From Betaproteobacteria bacterium (lineage in GTDB: Bacteria; Pseudomonadota; Gammaproteobacteria; Burkholderiales; Rhodocyclaceae), in contig SHNC01000242.1 of assembly GCA_004295105.1 (NCBI GenBank), positions 1 through 39,674 of the forward strand: a stretch of DNA of 39,674 nt, given 5' to 3'. Of the stretch, positions 7,551 to 22,268 are shown piece after piece (the first letter of the stretch is position 1; every line of letters begins with the position of its first letter). The notes under the pieces were generated by a model. It was not told the origin of the DNA. It made no database searches and worked only from the letters and a program-made list of their open reading frames with translations. The position numbers and the translations under genes are program-made.

Positions 7551-8750
7551 ATGCAGATCTCCCGTATTTCCGCGCTCAAACCGGCGGTCCTGGTGCTGGC
7601 AGGCGCATTGCTGCTGGCTGGCTGCGGCGGCAGCCAGCAGGGCGGCCAGCAGGCCGGTGCAGCGCCGGCCGCGCCGGCGGTCACCGTCGTGACGGTCAAG
7701 AGCGAGTCGGTGCCGCTGGTGACCGAGCTGCCCGGACGCACCACGCCCTACCTGATCGCCGAATTGCGACCGCAGGTCACCGGCATCGTCAAGCAGCGCC
7801 AGTTCGCCGAAGGTAGCGAGGTCAAGGCCGGCCAGTCGCTGTACCAGATCGACCCGTCCACCTATCAGGCGACCTACGACAGCGCCAAGGCCAGTCTGGC
7901 CCGCGCCGAGGCCAACCTCTACGCTGCGCGGCTGAAGGCGCAGCGCTACGCGGATCTGGTGAAGATCGAGGCGATCAGCAAGCAGCAGAACGACGATGCG
8001 GTGGCGGCGCTGAAGCAGGCCGAAGCCGACGTCTCGGCGGCGCGGGCGGCGACCGACAAGGCGCGCATCGACCTCGAATTCACTCGCGTGCTGTCGCCGA
8101 TCTCGGGCCGCATCGGTCGTTCCGCGGTGACGCCGGGTGCGCTGGTCACGGCCAATCAGGCGACCGCGCTGGCCACCGTGCAGCAGCTCGACCCCATCTA
8201 TGTGGACGTGACGCAGTCCAGCGCCGACATGCTGCGCCTGAAGCGGCAGGTCGAGGCGGGCAAGCTGCAGCGCAACGGCGGTGCAAGCGTGCCGGTACGG
8301 CTGGTGATGGAGGATGGCTCGCTCTACGCTGCCGAGGGCAAGCTGGCGTTCTCCGAGGTGTCGGTGGATGAGGGCACCGGCAGCGTCACGCTGCGCGCGG
8401 TCTTCCCCAACCCCAAGGGCGAGTTGCTGCCGGGCATGTACGTGCGCGCGCGTCTGGTGCAGGGCGTCAACAGCGACGCCTTCCTGGTGCCGCATGCGGC
8501 GCTGAGCCGCGATCCGCGCGGCAACGCGCAGGTCATGGTGGTGAACGCCGAGGGCAAGGTCGAGGCGCGTCCGGTGAAGGCCGCGCAGTCGATCGGCGAC
8601 AAGTGGGTGGTCACCGACGGGCTGGCCGAGGCCGAGCGCATCATCGTCGAGGGTCTGCAGCGCGCACGACCGGGCGCGCAGGTCCAGGCGCAGGAAGCGG
8701 GCGCGGCACCGGCCGCGCAGGGCGCCGCGCCCGCCGTGGCGGCGAAGTGA
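7551..8750 (+). CDS. RND efflux periplasmic adaptor (AcrA/MexA type)
   Basis: A 399-residue lipoprotein of the membrane-fusion family and of usual length. The lipobox LLAGC places the lipid anchor at Cys25. The order of domains is standard. A lipoyl-like half appears first (ELRPQVTGIVKQRQFAEGSEVKAGQSLYQID), then an alpha-helical hairpin rich in Ala, Glu and Lys, then the second lipoyl half (LSPISGRIGRSAVTPGALV). Beta-barrel and membrane-proximal domains complete it, with the motif GELLPGMYVRARL. It bridges the inner-membrane pump and the outer-membrane channel. An Ala/Gln-rich low-complexity tail ends the protein. It is the first gene of a three-gene pump operon. Confidence 0.95.
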   Translation: MQISRISALKPAVLVLAGALLLAGCGGSQQGGQQAGAAPAAPAVTVVTVKSESVPLVTELPGRTTPYLIAELRPQVTGIVKQRQFAEGSEVKAGQSLYQIDPSTYQATYDSAKASLARAEANLYAARLKAQRYADLVKIEAISKQQNDDAVAALKQAEADVSAARAATDKARIDLEFTRVLSPISGRIGRSAVTPGALVTANQATALATVQQLDPIYVDVTQSSADMLRLKRQVEAGKLQRNGGASVPVRLVMEDGSLYAAEGKLAFSEVSVDEGTGSVTLRAVFPNPKGELLPGMYVRARLVQGVNSDAFLVPHAALSRDPRGNAQVMVVNAEGKVEARPVKAAQSIGDKWVVTDGLAEAERIIVEGLQRARPGAQVQAQEAGAAPAAQGAAPAVAAK

Positions 8751-8761
8751 GGTAGCGCACC

Positions 8762-11919
<3,158 letters not shown>

Positions 11920-11920
<1 letters not shown>

Positions 11921-13326
11921 TGAACCGGCTACGCCTATCGACGATCGCCCTCGCCGCCGCGCTGGCGGGGGGCTGCTCGCTGATTCCCGAATACCAGCGC
12001 CCGGCGGCGCCGGTGCCCGCGGTCTTCCCGAACGCTGCGGCGAGCACCGGGGTCGCCGCCGCGCCACAGGCCGACACGCTCGCCTGGCGCGACTACTTCG
12101 CCGACGCGCGGCTGCGCGAGCTGATCGAGCTCGCGCTGACCAACAACCGCGACCTGCGCGTGGCGGCGCTCAATATCGAGCGTGCGCGTGCGCAATACGG
12201 CATCCAGCGCGCCGCGCTGTTTCCGGCCATCGGCGCCACCGCTGCGGAGAACGCTCAGCGCCTTCCGGCCGACCTGAGGCAGGGGGGCGAGGCCGGCATC
12301 AGCCGCCAGTTCAGCGCCACGCTGGGCTTTTCCGCCTACGAGCTGGATTTCTTCGGCCGCGTGCGCAGCCTGAACGAGCAGGCGCTGGAGCAGTATCTCG
12401 CCACCGAGGAAGCACGCCGCAGCGCGCAGATCGCGCTGGTGGCCGAAGTCGCCAACGCCTGGCGGACGCTGGCGGCCGACCGCGAACGCCTGACGCTGGC
12501 GGGCAGCACGCTCGCGACGCGGCAGAAGTCGTACGAGCTGACCAAGCGCAGCTTCGACGCCGGTGCGGTGTCGGCGCTCGACCTGCGCCAGGCAGAAACC
12601 CTGCTCGAGGGTGCCCGCGCCGACATGGCGCGCTACACCACGCTGGTGGCGCAGGACGAGAACGCGCTGGCGCTGGTCGCCGGTGCGCCGGTGCCCGCCG
12701 GGCTGCTGTCGGACAGGCTGGCCGATGCGCTCACCTCGGTGGCCGAACTGCCTGCGGGCGTGCCTTCCGAGGTGCTGGTGCGCCGTCCCGACATCCTGCA
12801 GGCCGAGCGCACGCTGCGTGCCGCCAATGCCAGCATCGGCGCGGCGCGCGCGGCCTTCTTCCCGAGCATCACGCTGACGGCCAGCGCCGGCACCGCGAGC
12901 GCGTCGCTCGACGGTCTGTTCCAGGGCGGTTCGGGCACCTGGAGCTTCCTGCCGCAGATCCGCATCCCGATCTTCGAGGCGGGCCGCCTGCAGGCCAGCC
13001 TCGATGCCGCCGAGATCCAGCGCGACATCAACGTGGCGCAGTACGAGAAGGCCATCCAGGGCGCCTTCCGCGAGGTGGCGGACGCCCTGGCGGTGCGCGC
13101 CAACATTGGTGAACAGCTTGCGGCGCAGCGCAGGCTGGTGGCGGCCACCGCGGAAAGCCTGCGCCTGTCGGACGCGCGCTACCGCGCCGGGGTGGACAGC
13201 TACCTCGGCCTGCTCGATGCGCAGCGTTCGCTGTATGTGGCGGAACAGGCGCTGATCGTGGCGCGCCTGACCGAGGCGAGCAACCGCGTGGCGCTGTACA
13301 AGGCGCTCGGCGGCGGCTGGCAGTAG
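11920..13326 (+). CDS. RND outer-membrane factor lipoprotein (OprM/NodT family)
   Basis: A 468-residue protein. The lipobox LAGGC predicts lipidation at Cys19. Two repeated OEP domains follow, the first with LRELIELALTNNRDLRVAALNIERARAQYGIQRAALFPAI and the second with LRAANASIGAARAAFFPSITLTA and RYRAGVDSYLGLLDAQRSLY. These are the hallmark helices and strands of trimeric channel-tunnels. Length and features match OprM, the exit duct that completes the AcrAB/MexAB-type pump. The start codon at 11920 shares bases with the pump stop, so translation is coupled. No terminator follows, and the next gene starts after 21 bases. Confidence 0.95.
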
Positions 13327-13347
13327 CGACTTGAATCAGGCGCCGCG

Positions 13348-14469
<1,122 letters not shown>

Positions 14470-14543
14470 ACCCGGCGCCCCGGCGCGGCGATTCGGTCGC
14501 GCAGTCGGGGTGCTGCCATCCATCATCTTGCGGGAGAGCCCAC

Positions 14544-14885
14544 ATGGCCGGATTCGAGAACTACCAGGATGCCACCCGCGACATCGAACTCGAGATCGAG
14601 CGCATGGGCGTGGCGCTGGGCATCGACTGGTCCAACGAGGCGCAGGTGCGTGCGCTGGCCCACGAGGCGCTGACAGAGTCGACCGATCTGGTGCGCCAGG
14701 CTGCGGCCGACCCCGCCGACCAGCAACTCGGTGCCAAGGTGACCCTGTTCGGCCTCGCCAACCTGATGCTGCGCACCATGGAAGAAAGCGCGAACGTCGG
14801 CCTCGAGACCCACGGCGGGCCGATCTGGAAGACCTTCGGCCGTGCGTTGTGGGCTGAGGCCGCACTGCGCCGGACGGAGGGCTGA
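14544..14885 (+). CDS. small conserved-looking protein of unknown function
   Basis: A 113-residue, acidic, predicted all-helical soluble protein without signal peptide or membrane segment. The start is well supported by GGGAGAG seven bases upstream. Its sequence has clear protein character, with ordered amphipathic helices such as RDIELEIERMGVALGIDWSNEAQVRALAHEAL and a C-terminal FGRALWAEAALRR. I do not recognise a family. It lies 74 bases after the CobW gene on the same strand and may share its transcript. It converges with the adenine deaminase gene, with only 33 bases between their stop codons. Confidence 0.75.
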   Translation: MAGFENYQDATRDIELEIERMGVALGIDWSNEAQVRALAHEALTESTDLVRQAAADPADQQLGAKVTLFGLANLMLRTMEESANVGLETHGGPIWKTFGRALWAEAALRRTEG

Positions 14886-14918
14886 GCGGCGGGCGCCGTT
14901 GCCGGCCCCGCCTGCCAC

Positions 14919-15923
14919 TCAATCGGGCACCGCCGCCAGCCGCGTCAGCCACGGCGCGCGGGTCGCCTCGTCGACGAAGGCCGCGTCCAGGCTGTTGCGC
15001 GCGATGCGCTTCAGTTCGGCGCGCGTGAGGCTCAGCGCCAGCGCGGTATCGAGATAGTTCTTCGCCACGTAGCCGCCGAAATACGCCGGGTCGTCGGAGT
15101 TGATCGTCACCTTCAGTCCGGCGTCGAGCAAGGCCCTCAGGTTGTGCTGCGCCAGCGTCGGGAACACGCACAGCCTGATGTTGGACAGCGGACACACCGT
15201 GAGCGGCACCTGTTCGCGCGCCAGGCGCTGCATCAGCGCCGGATCCTCCGCCGCCCGCACGCCGTGGTCGATGCGTTCCACCTTCAGGATGTCGAGTGCC
15301 TCGACGATGTAGGCCGGCGGCCCTTCCTCGCCGGCGTGGGCGACGATGTGCAGGCCGAGTTCGCGGCAGCGCGCGAACAGGCGCGCGAACTTCGACGGCG
15401 GATGGCCCTTTTCCGACGAGTCCAGGCCGACGCCATGGAAACGCGCCAGGTGCGGCAGCGCCTGCTCCAGCATGGCGTAGCTGTCTTCCGCGCTCAGGTG
15501 GCGCAGGAAGCACAGGATCAGGCGCGAGCTGATGCCGTAGCGGGCATGCGCCTCGGCACAGGCGCGTTCCAGACCCGACAGCACGGTGTCGAACGCGACG
15601 CCGCGGGAAGTGTGCGTCTGCGGATCGAAGAACAGTTCCGCATGCACCACGCCGTCGGCATGGGCGCGGGCGAAGTAGGCCATCGCCAGTTCGTGGAAGT
15701 CCTGCTCGTGGATCAATGCCGCGGCGCCCGCGTAATACAGGTCGAGGAAGCTCTGCAGGTCGGTGAAGTCGTAGGCGGCGCGGGTTTGCTCCACGCTCGC
15801 CCATGGCAGCGCAACCTGGTTGCGCGCGGCGAGGCGGAACATCAGTTCCGGTTCCAGGGTGCCCTCGATGTGCAGGTGCAGCTCGGCCTTGGGCAGGGCG
15901 CGGATGTAGGTGTCGAGTTCCAT
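14919..15923 (-). CDS. adenine deaminase (adenosine-deaminase-like fold)
   Basis: A 334-residue amidohydrolase of the adenosine deaminase superfamily. Zinc ligands are in the N-terminal [20 protein letters not shown] (HxH), in IVAHAGEEG (His plus catalytic Glu) and in [11 protein letters not shown] (Asp pair). The segments [21 protein letters not shown] and [14 protein letters not shown] match, from memory, the proteobacterial adenine deaminase subgroup (the PA0148-like enzymes). That subgroup converts adenine to hypoxanthine for purine salvage; true adenosine deaminases differ at these positions. The ATG at 15923 is preceded by a GGAG ribosome site, and the open frame upstream is not conserved. 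It is a single gene, convergent with the small unknown gene and divergent from the PEP-CTERM gene. Confidence 0.88.
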   Translation of the reverse strand: MELDTYIRALPKAELHLHIEGTLEPELMFRLAARNQVALPWASVEQTRAAYDFTDLQSFLDLYYAGAAALIHEQDFHELAMAYFARAHADGVVHAELFFDPQTHTSRGVAFDTVLSGLERACAEAHARYGISSRLILCFLRHLSAEDSYAMLEQALPHLARFHGVGLDSSEKGHPPSKFARLFARCRELGLHIVAHAGEEGPPAYIVEALDILKVERIDHGVRAAEDPALMQRLAREQVPLTVCPLSNIRLCVFPTLAQHNLRALLDAGLKVTINSDDPAYFGGYVAKNYLDTALALSLTRAELKRIARNSLDAAFVDEATRAPWLTRLAAVPD

Positions 15924-16235
15924 GATGCCTGGGCTCCGGTTGTTCGATGTGGGCGAGGAGCGCTGCTTGCGGTCATCGATGGCGACGCCGCTTCGCACGT
16001 TCCTGTATTCCGTCAGGGGATGGTAGCGCAGGCGAATTTGCGCTGCCGCACCTGCGGTCCTGTCGGCTCCCTTTACACTCGGCCACGCGCGGCCCCGTCC
16101 AGGCCGCCCAAGCCTGGTTACATGATTCTTCATCTATCTGTTATGACGCGGGTTTTTTACCGAGATCCGATTCTGGTATGAATATTGCTTAAGAGAATGC
16201 GCATTATTTTCGGATCAAGCAAGAGAAAAAACAGA
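15924..16235. other. 312-bp intergenic region between divergent genes
   Basis: This region separates adenine deaminase (minus) from the PEP-CTERM gene (plus). The half near adenine deaminase is GC-rich and shows nothing I can call. The half from about 16110 is distinctly more AT-rich and holds the sigma-54-type promoter at 16174-16188, plus an AAGAG ribosome site before the ATG at 16236. No coding frame of interest is present. Confidence 0.7.
16174..16188 (+). promoter_or_regulatory. sigma-54 (-24/-12) promoter of the PEP-CTERM gene
   Basis: TGGTATGAATATTGC matches the RpoN consensus TGGCACG-N4-TTGC at all positions except two C-to-T changes. The invariant GG (16175-16176) and GC (16187-16188) are exactly ten bases apart. 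Transcription would start near 16200, about 36 bases before the ATG. RpoN-dependent expression of PEP-CTERM genes is established in relatives such as Zoogloea, and PrsR-type activators are known partners. Confidence 0.75.
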
Positions 16236-17036
16236 ATGAAACTTCGTGCCTCTATTGCCGCTTTCGTGCTTGCGGTCCTCGCGCCGGGCGCCTCGGCAGC
16301 GCTCATCGCCAGCGACCAGTTCGACTATGCCCAAGGCGAGATCAACGGACAGCTTGGAGGTGCGGGCTGGGCTGGCGCCTGGACGGCCAACACGGGCGCG
16401 ACCCAGGTGGTCACACCGGGCGTCGCCCTGAACGGCAGCCGGGCGTTGCAGATCACTGGCAACAATGACAATGTGGCCTATCGCCAATTGGCCGCCGCCT
16501 TTACGGGCGACAATCTCTTCGTTTCGTTCCTCGTTCAGATCGATTCCGGCTCGCTGACGGCGAACGATTTTGTCGCACTGTGGCTGGACACGGTGACGAG
16601 CGGCGCTCACACCGATCGTCCCAACATCGGCATCAAGGCCGACGGCAGCGGCAACAACGACGTTTTCGTGCGAACGAACGGTACGGGCGGGAACTTCGCG
16701 CCGGAAGGCAACATCGGTTCGGGCAACGACGTGACACATCAGATCGTTGGCCGGCTGTCGCGCTCCGTGCCGGGCAACTACACACGTTTCGATCTGTGGC
16801 TGGATCCGGTCCTTGCCGATCTTGCCACGCCCGACGCGTCCTTCACCGGAAATGCGGGTATTTCCCAGATCACCCAGATCGGGTTCCGTTCGGCAAATCT
16901 CGACAGCGGCGACATCGTACTGGTGGACGACCTGCGCCTGGCGACCGAATGGACCAATGTCGTTCCCGAGCCGGCAAGCGTGGCGCTCTTGGGCCTGGGG
17001 CTCGTTGGGCTTGGCTTCGCCCGCCGCCGTCGCTGA
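16236..17036 (+). CDS. PEP-CTERM sorting-domain exported protein
   Basis: A 266-residue secreted protein. A Sec signal peptide of about 21 residues ends PGASA. The mature part is rich in Asn, Asp, Gly and Thr (for example DQFDYAQGEINGQLGGAGW) and probably folds as a beta-sandwich, lectin-like domain. The C-terminus from residue 243 is a textbook PEP-CTERM tail: VPEPAS, a hydrophobic helix, then FARRRR. Exosortase recognises this tail and processes the protein at the envelope; such proteins are tied to exopolysaccharide and floc or biofilm matrix. No exosortase gene is in the window, so it must be encoded elsewhere. A sigma-54 promoter lies upstream and a strong terminator downstream, so the gene is monocistronic. 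Confidence 0.92.
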   Translation: MKLRASIAAFVLAVLAPGASAALIASDQFDYAQGEINGQLGGAGWAGAWTANTGATQVVTPGVALNGSRALQITGNNDNVAYRQLAAAFTGDNLFVSFLVQIDSGSLTANDFVALWLDTVTSGAHTDRPNIGIKADGSGNNDVFVRTNGTGGNFAPEGNIGSGNDVTHQIVGRLSRSVPGNYTRFDLWLDPVLADLATPDASFTGNAGISQITQIGFRSANLDSGDIVLVDDLRLATEWTNVVPEPASVALLGLGLVGLGFARRRR

Positions 17037-17062
17037 ACGGCGAGTGCCCGATCGATTTCTTG

Positions 17063-17091
17063 CGGCGACTTCGGTCGCCGTTCCTTTTTTT
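17063..17091 (+). terminator. rho-independent terminator after the PEP-CTERM gene
   Basis: CGGCGAC (17063-17069) and GTCGCCG (17074-17080) form a perfect seven-pair stem with a stable TTCG loop. TTCCTTTTTTT follows at once. It lies 27 bases after the stop codon. Confidence 0.92.
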
Positions 17092-17204
17092 GGGCCACCG
17101 GCCAAGCTGACGCGGGGTGAGACCGTGAGCCGAGTCGTGCTCATGATGTTTCGAGGCGTCACGGATTGCTATGCTGTTGCGGTGTCCGGCCGTAACGACC
17201 TGCA

Positions 17205-18692
17205 TTGACTATCCGCAACGAACTCACTCCCTTCGAATCCCGCTGGCTCGCCGAGACCGTGCGACGGCACGAGGAGCGCCATGGCGCGCTGCAAGACGCG
17301 GCCGCCGTGGCGGCGGCGCGTCAATTGCCACCCGTGCTCGAGGCGCGCATCCTGCACCGCGCCGAGGTGCTGAGCGAGCACGAGGGCTGGCGCGACGCGC
17401 TGCTGCGCTGGCGCGGACGTGCGCGGCTGGGCCTGGCGGTGCTGGCGATGGTGGCGACGATCCTCGGCGTCGGTGCGGCGGCGGGGGTGCTCGGCGACGG
17501 CAGCCGCGCGGTGAATGTCGTGTGGGCGCTGGCCGGGCTGCTCGGTGTTCATCTGGCCAGCCTCGCGCTGTGGCTGGGCGCGATGCTGTTCGCCGGCCAT
17601 GCTTCGGGGGGCGGGCTGCATTCGGGCGGCGTCCCTGGCCGGCTGTGGCTGCGCCTCGTCACCGCGCTCGATCGCAGCCCGCAGGCTGCGGATCTGCCGC
17701 TCGCCCTCGGTGGGCTGCTGGGGCGCGGTCGCGCGGCGGCGTGGGGCATCGGCGCGGTGAGCCACGGGCTGTGGGCGCTGGCGCTGACCGGCGCGGCGGC
17801 CGGCTTGCTGCTGCTGTTCGCGACGCGCCGCTACGGCTTCGTGTGGGAGACGACCATCCTGCCGGCGTGGGCCTTCACGTCGCTGACTTCGGCGCTCGGC
17901 GTGCTGCCGGGGCAGCTCGGCTTTCCGGTGCCCGACGCCGCGCTGGTGGCCTCCAGCGGCAACGCGGTGATGACGGAGGAAGCCGGACGGCGCGCATGGG
18001 CAGGCTGGCTGGTCGGCTGCCTGCTGGTGTATGGCGTGCTGCCGCGGCTCGCGCTGGCGCTCGCCTGTGGCCTGCTGTGGCGCCGCGCGGCGGGGCGCCT
18101 CGCGCTGGAACTGTCGCGGCCCGGCTATGCCCGGCTGCGTGCGCGCCTGCTGCCCGACAGCGAACGCATCGGTGTGCGCGATGCCGAACCGCCGACGATG
18201 CCGCGCCCGGGGCGGCGAGGCGTGCATCCCGAGGCGGGCGCCGGGCGGGCGGTGGTGGGCTTGGAACTGGCGCAGGATCTGCCCTGGCCGCCGTCATTCG
18301 CCACCGTTGCGCTGGAGGTGGTCCTGGAAGGGGGCGCCGCCGCGGGAGCGGGGGTGGGCGTTGGCGGCGCGATCGCCGCGGCGCGCCTCGACAGCCGAGA
18401 GCAACGACGCGCGGCGCTGGCGCACTTCGACGCGCATCCTCCGCGGCGCCTGCTGATCGCCGTCGATCCGCGCCAGACGCCCGATCGCGGCAGCCTGGGC
18501 CTGATCGCCGAGCTGGCCGATCGGGCGGTGGAGACCTGCGTGTGGGCGCTTGCGCCGCCGGGTGCGGATGCCGGCGCTGGGGGCGAGCGTCTGCGGCTGT
18601 GGCGCGAGGGGCTGGCTCGCCTCGGTTTCGGCGATGCAGCGCTGATCACCACGGCCGAAGCGGCCCGCGACTGGCTGGAGGAGGGCCGATGA
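17205..18692 (+). CDS. DUF2868 membrane protein
   Basis: A 495-residue protein matching, from memory, the DUF2868 family, which is almost always found beside a DUF3482 GTPase. An N-terminal cytoplasmic helix bundle (ESRWLAETVRRHEERHG, residues about 10-70) is followed by four hydrophobic segments, near residues 73-95, 105-130, 184-205 and 268-293. A large, Ala/Gly-rich soluble C-terminal domain completes it. The only start that keeps the conserved N-terminus is TTG at 17205, since an in-frame TAA lies at 17193-17195; the first in-frame ATG would delete about 80 residues. The stop overlaps the next ATG, so the two proteins are translationally coupled. Function unknown. Confidence 0.82.
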   Translation: MTIRNELTPFESRWLAETVRRHEERHGALQDAAAVAAARQLPPVLEARILHRAEVLSEHEGWRDALLRWRGRARLGLAVLAMVATILGVGAAAGVLGDGSRAVNVVWALAGLLGVHLASLALWLGAMLFAGHASGGGLHSGGVPGRLWLRLVTALDRSPQAADLPLALGGLLGRGRAAAWGIGAVSHGLWALALTGAAAGLLLLFATRRYGFVWETTILPAWAFTSLTSALGVLPGQLGFPVPDAALVASSGNAVMTEEAGRRAWAGWLVGCLLVYGVLPRLALALACGLLWRRAAGRLALELSRPGYARLRARLLPDSERIGVRDAEPPTMPRPGRRGVHPEAGAGRAVVGLELAQDLPWPPSFATVALEVVLEGGAAAGAGVGVGGAIAAARLDSREQRRAALAHFDAHPPRRLLIAVDPRQTPDRGSLGLIAELADRAVETCVWALAPPGADAGAGGERLRLWREGLARLGFGDAALITTAEAARDWLEEGR

Positions 18693-20074
18693 ACGACATC
18701 CTGCGTGTGGCCGTGGTGGGCCACACCAATACCGGCAAGACTTCGCTGCTGCGCACGCTGGCGCGCGACGCCGGCTTCGGCGAAGTCTCGGACGCGGCCG
18801 GCACCACACGCCATGTCGAGGGCCTGCGCCTGATGGCCGATGGCCGGCCCGCAGTGGAGCTATATGACACGCCTGGCATGGAGGATGCCATCGCGCTGCT
18901 CGAGCGCATCGACGAACTGGCGCCGCCGGCCGAGCGCATCGAGGGCCCGGAGCGCATCGCGCGCTTTCTCGACACACCCGAAGCGGGGGGCCGCTTCGAG
19001 CAGGAGGCCAAGGTGTTGCGCCAGTTGCTCGCCAGCGATGCCGGTCTGTACGTGGTGGATGCGCGCGATCCGGTGCTGCCCAAGCACAAGGACGAGCTGG
19101 CCTTGCTCGCCGCCTGCGCGCGGCCGCTGCTGCCGGTGCTCAACTTCGTCGCCTCGCCGGACGCCCGCAGCGACGACTGGCGTTCCGCCCTCGCCCGCCT
19201 CGGCCTGCACGCCGTGGTCAATTTCGACACCGTGGCACCGGCGCTCGACGGCGAGCGTCTGCTGTTCGACACCCTCGCCACGCTGATGCATGGGCACCGG
19301 CCGGCGCTCGACCGCCTGATCGCGGCGCGCGAGCGCGAGACGGACGAGCGCCGCGAGGCCGCGCGACGCGAAGTCGCCGGACTGCTGATCGAGCTGGCGG
19401 CGCGCCGCGAGCGTGTCGAGGCGGAATCGGAGGCCGCGCTGCAGGCCGCCGTCGTCCGCCTGCGCGACGTGGTGCGCGCGCGCGAACAGGCTTGCGTCGA
19501 TGCGCTGCTGCGCCTGTACCGCTTCCGCCCCGACGATGCGCGCGCCGACGCGCTGCCGCTGACCGACGGGCGCTGGGAGGACGACCTCTTCAATCCCGAG
19601 ACCCTGCGCCAGATGGGGGTGCATCTGGGCACCGGCATGGCCGCGGGCGCCGCGGCCGGCGTCGGCATCGACCTGATGACCGGCGGCCTGACGCTGGGTG
19701 CGGCGGCCGCGCTGGGCGCGATCGCCGGCGGCCTGTGGCAGACCTTCGGCCATTACGGCGAGCGCATCGCGGCAAAGCTGCGCGGCCACCGCGAACTGAC
19801 CGTCGACGATGCCATCCTGCGCCTGGTCGCGCTGCGCCAGCGACTGCTGCTGGCCGCGCTGGAAGGGCGTGGCCATGCCGCGATGGCGCCGATCGAGCTG
19901 CGAGATGCGGAGGCCAGCCGTGCCACCGACGCCGACCCCGAGGCGCAGCGCTGGCGCAAGGGGGCACTGCCGTATGCGCTGGAGAAGGCGCGCGCGCATC
20001 CGGAATGGGCACAGGGCGAAGGCGACGAGCGGCGCGACGAGGCGATCGCCGAGCTGGCTGCAGAGCTTGCCTGA
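18689..20074 (+). CDS. GTPase with DUF3482 C-terminal domain
   Basis: A 461-residue protein. The N-terminal TRAFAC-type G domain shows G1 GHTNTGKTS at 11-19 and G3 DTPG at 60-63. The G4 position reads NFVAS (152-156) in place of NKxD, so guanine recognition is altered or lost. A long charged helical region (about 215-270, rich in Arg and Glu) leads to a glycine/alanine-rich membrane-active stretch at 313-350 (LGTGMAAGAAAGVGIDLMTGGLTLGA in outline), then a helical tail. This layout of G domain, helical stalk and glycine-zipper segment suggests a GTPase acting at a membrane with the DUF2868 partner encoded directly upstream and overlapping by four bases. No experimental function is known to me. 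Confidence 0.85.
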   Translation: MNDILRVAVVGHTNTGKTSLLRTLARDAGFGEVSDAAGTTRHVEGLRLMADGRPAVELYDTPGMEDAIALLERIDELAPPAERIEGPERIARFLDTPEAGGRFEQEAKVLRQLLASDAGLYVVDARDPVLPKHKDELALLAACARPLLPVLNFVASPDARSDDWRSALARLGLHAVVNFDTVAPALDGERLLFDTLATLMHGHRPALDRLIAARERETDERREAARREVAGLLIELAARRERVEAESEAALQAAVVRLRDVVRAREQACVDALLRLYRFRPDDARADALPLTDGRWEDDLFNPETLRQMGVHLGTGMAAGAAAGVGIDLMTGGLTLGAAAALGAIAGGLWQTFGHYGERIAAKLRGHRELTVDDAILRLVALRQRLLLAALEGRGHAAMAPIELRDAEASRATDADPEAQRWRKGALPYALEKARAHPEWAQGEGDERRDEAIAELAAELA

Positions 20075-20101
20075 GCGCGGGGCGAGGTAGGCGCCGGTGG
20101 C

Positions 20102-22036
<1,935 letters not shown>

Positions 22037-22158
22037 GTCGTCTCCTCCTGCGGCGCGGTCGCGCCCCACCCGTTGGGGGCGCCGGCCGGTCGCTGACCGT
22101 CGAGCGGTTTCTGAATGTACGGTTCAAGGTTAATCCACGCCGTCAGCCGCCTCAACCG

Positions 22159-22189
22159 AAAAAGGGACGGGGCGCTTGGGCGCGCCCCG
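22159..22189 (-). terminator. probable terminator after the GMC gene (minus strand)
   Basis: CGGGGCGC (22168-22175) and GCGCCCCG (22182-22189) form an eight-pair stem with a six-base loop. Read on the minus strand the stem is followed by TCCC and then TTTTT (22163-22159). The T-run is offset by about four bases, which weakens the call. It lies about 80 bases after the GMC stop codon and would separate the operon from the activator gene. Confidence 0.55.
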
Positions 22190-22268
22190 CGAACTGCCGG
22201 GCGGGGCAGGCACAACGGAAGTCGAGTCGGCCCGTCCGCTGCAAGGTCTTCGCTGCCGATGCGGCGGG

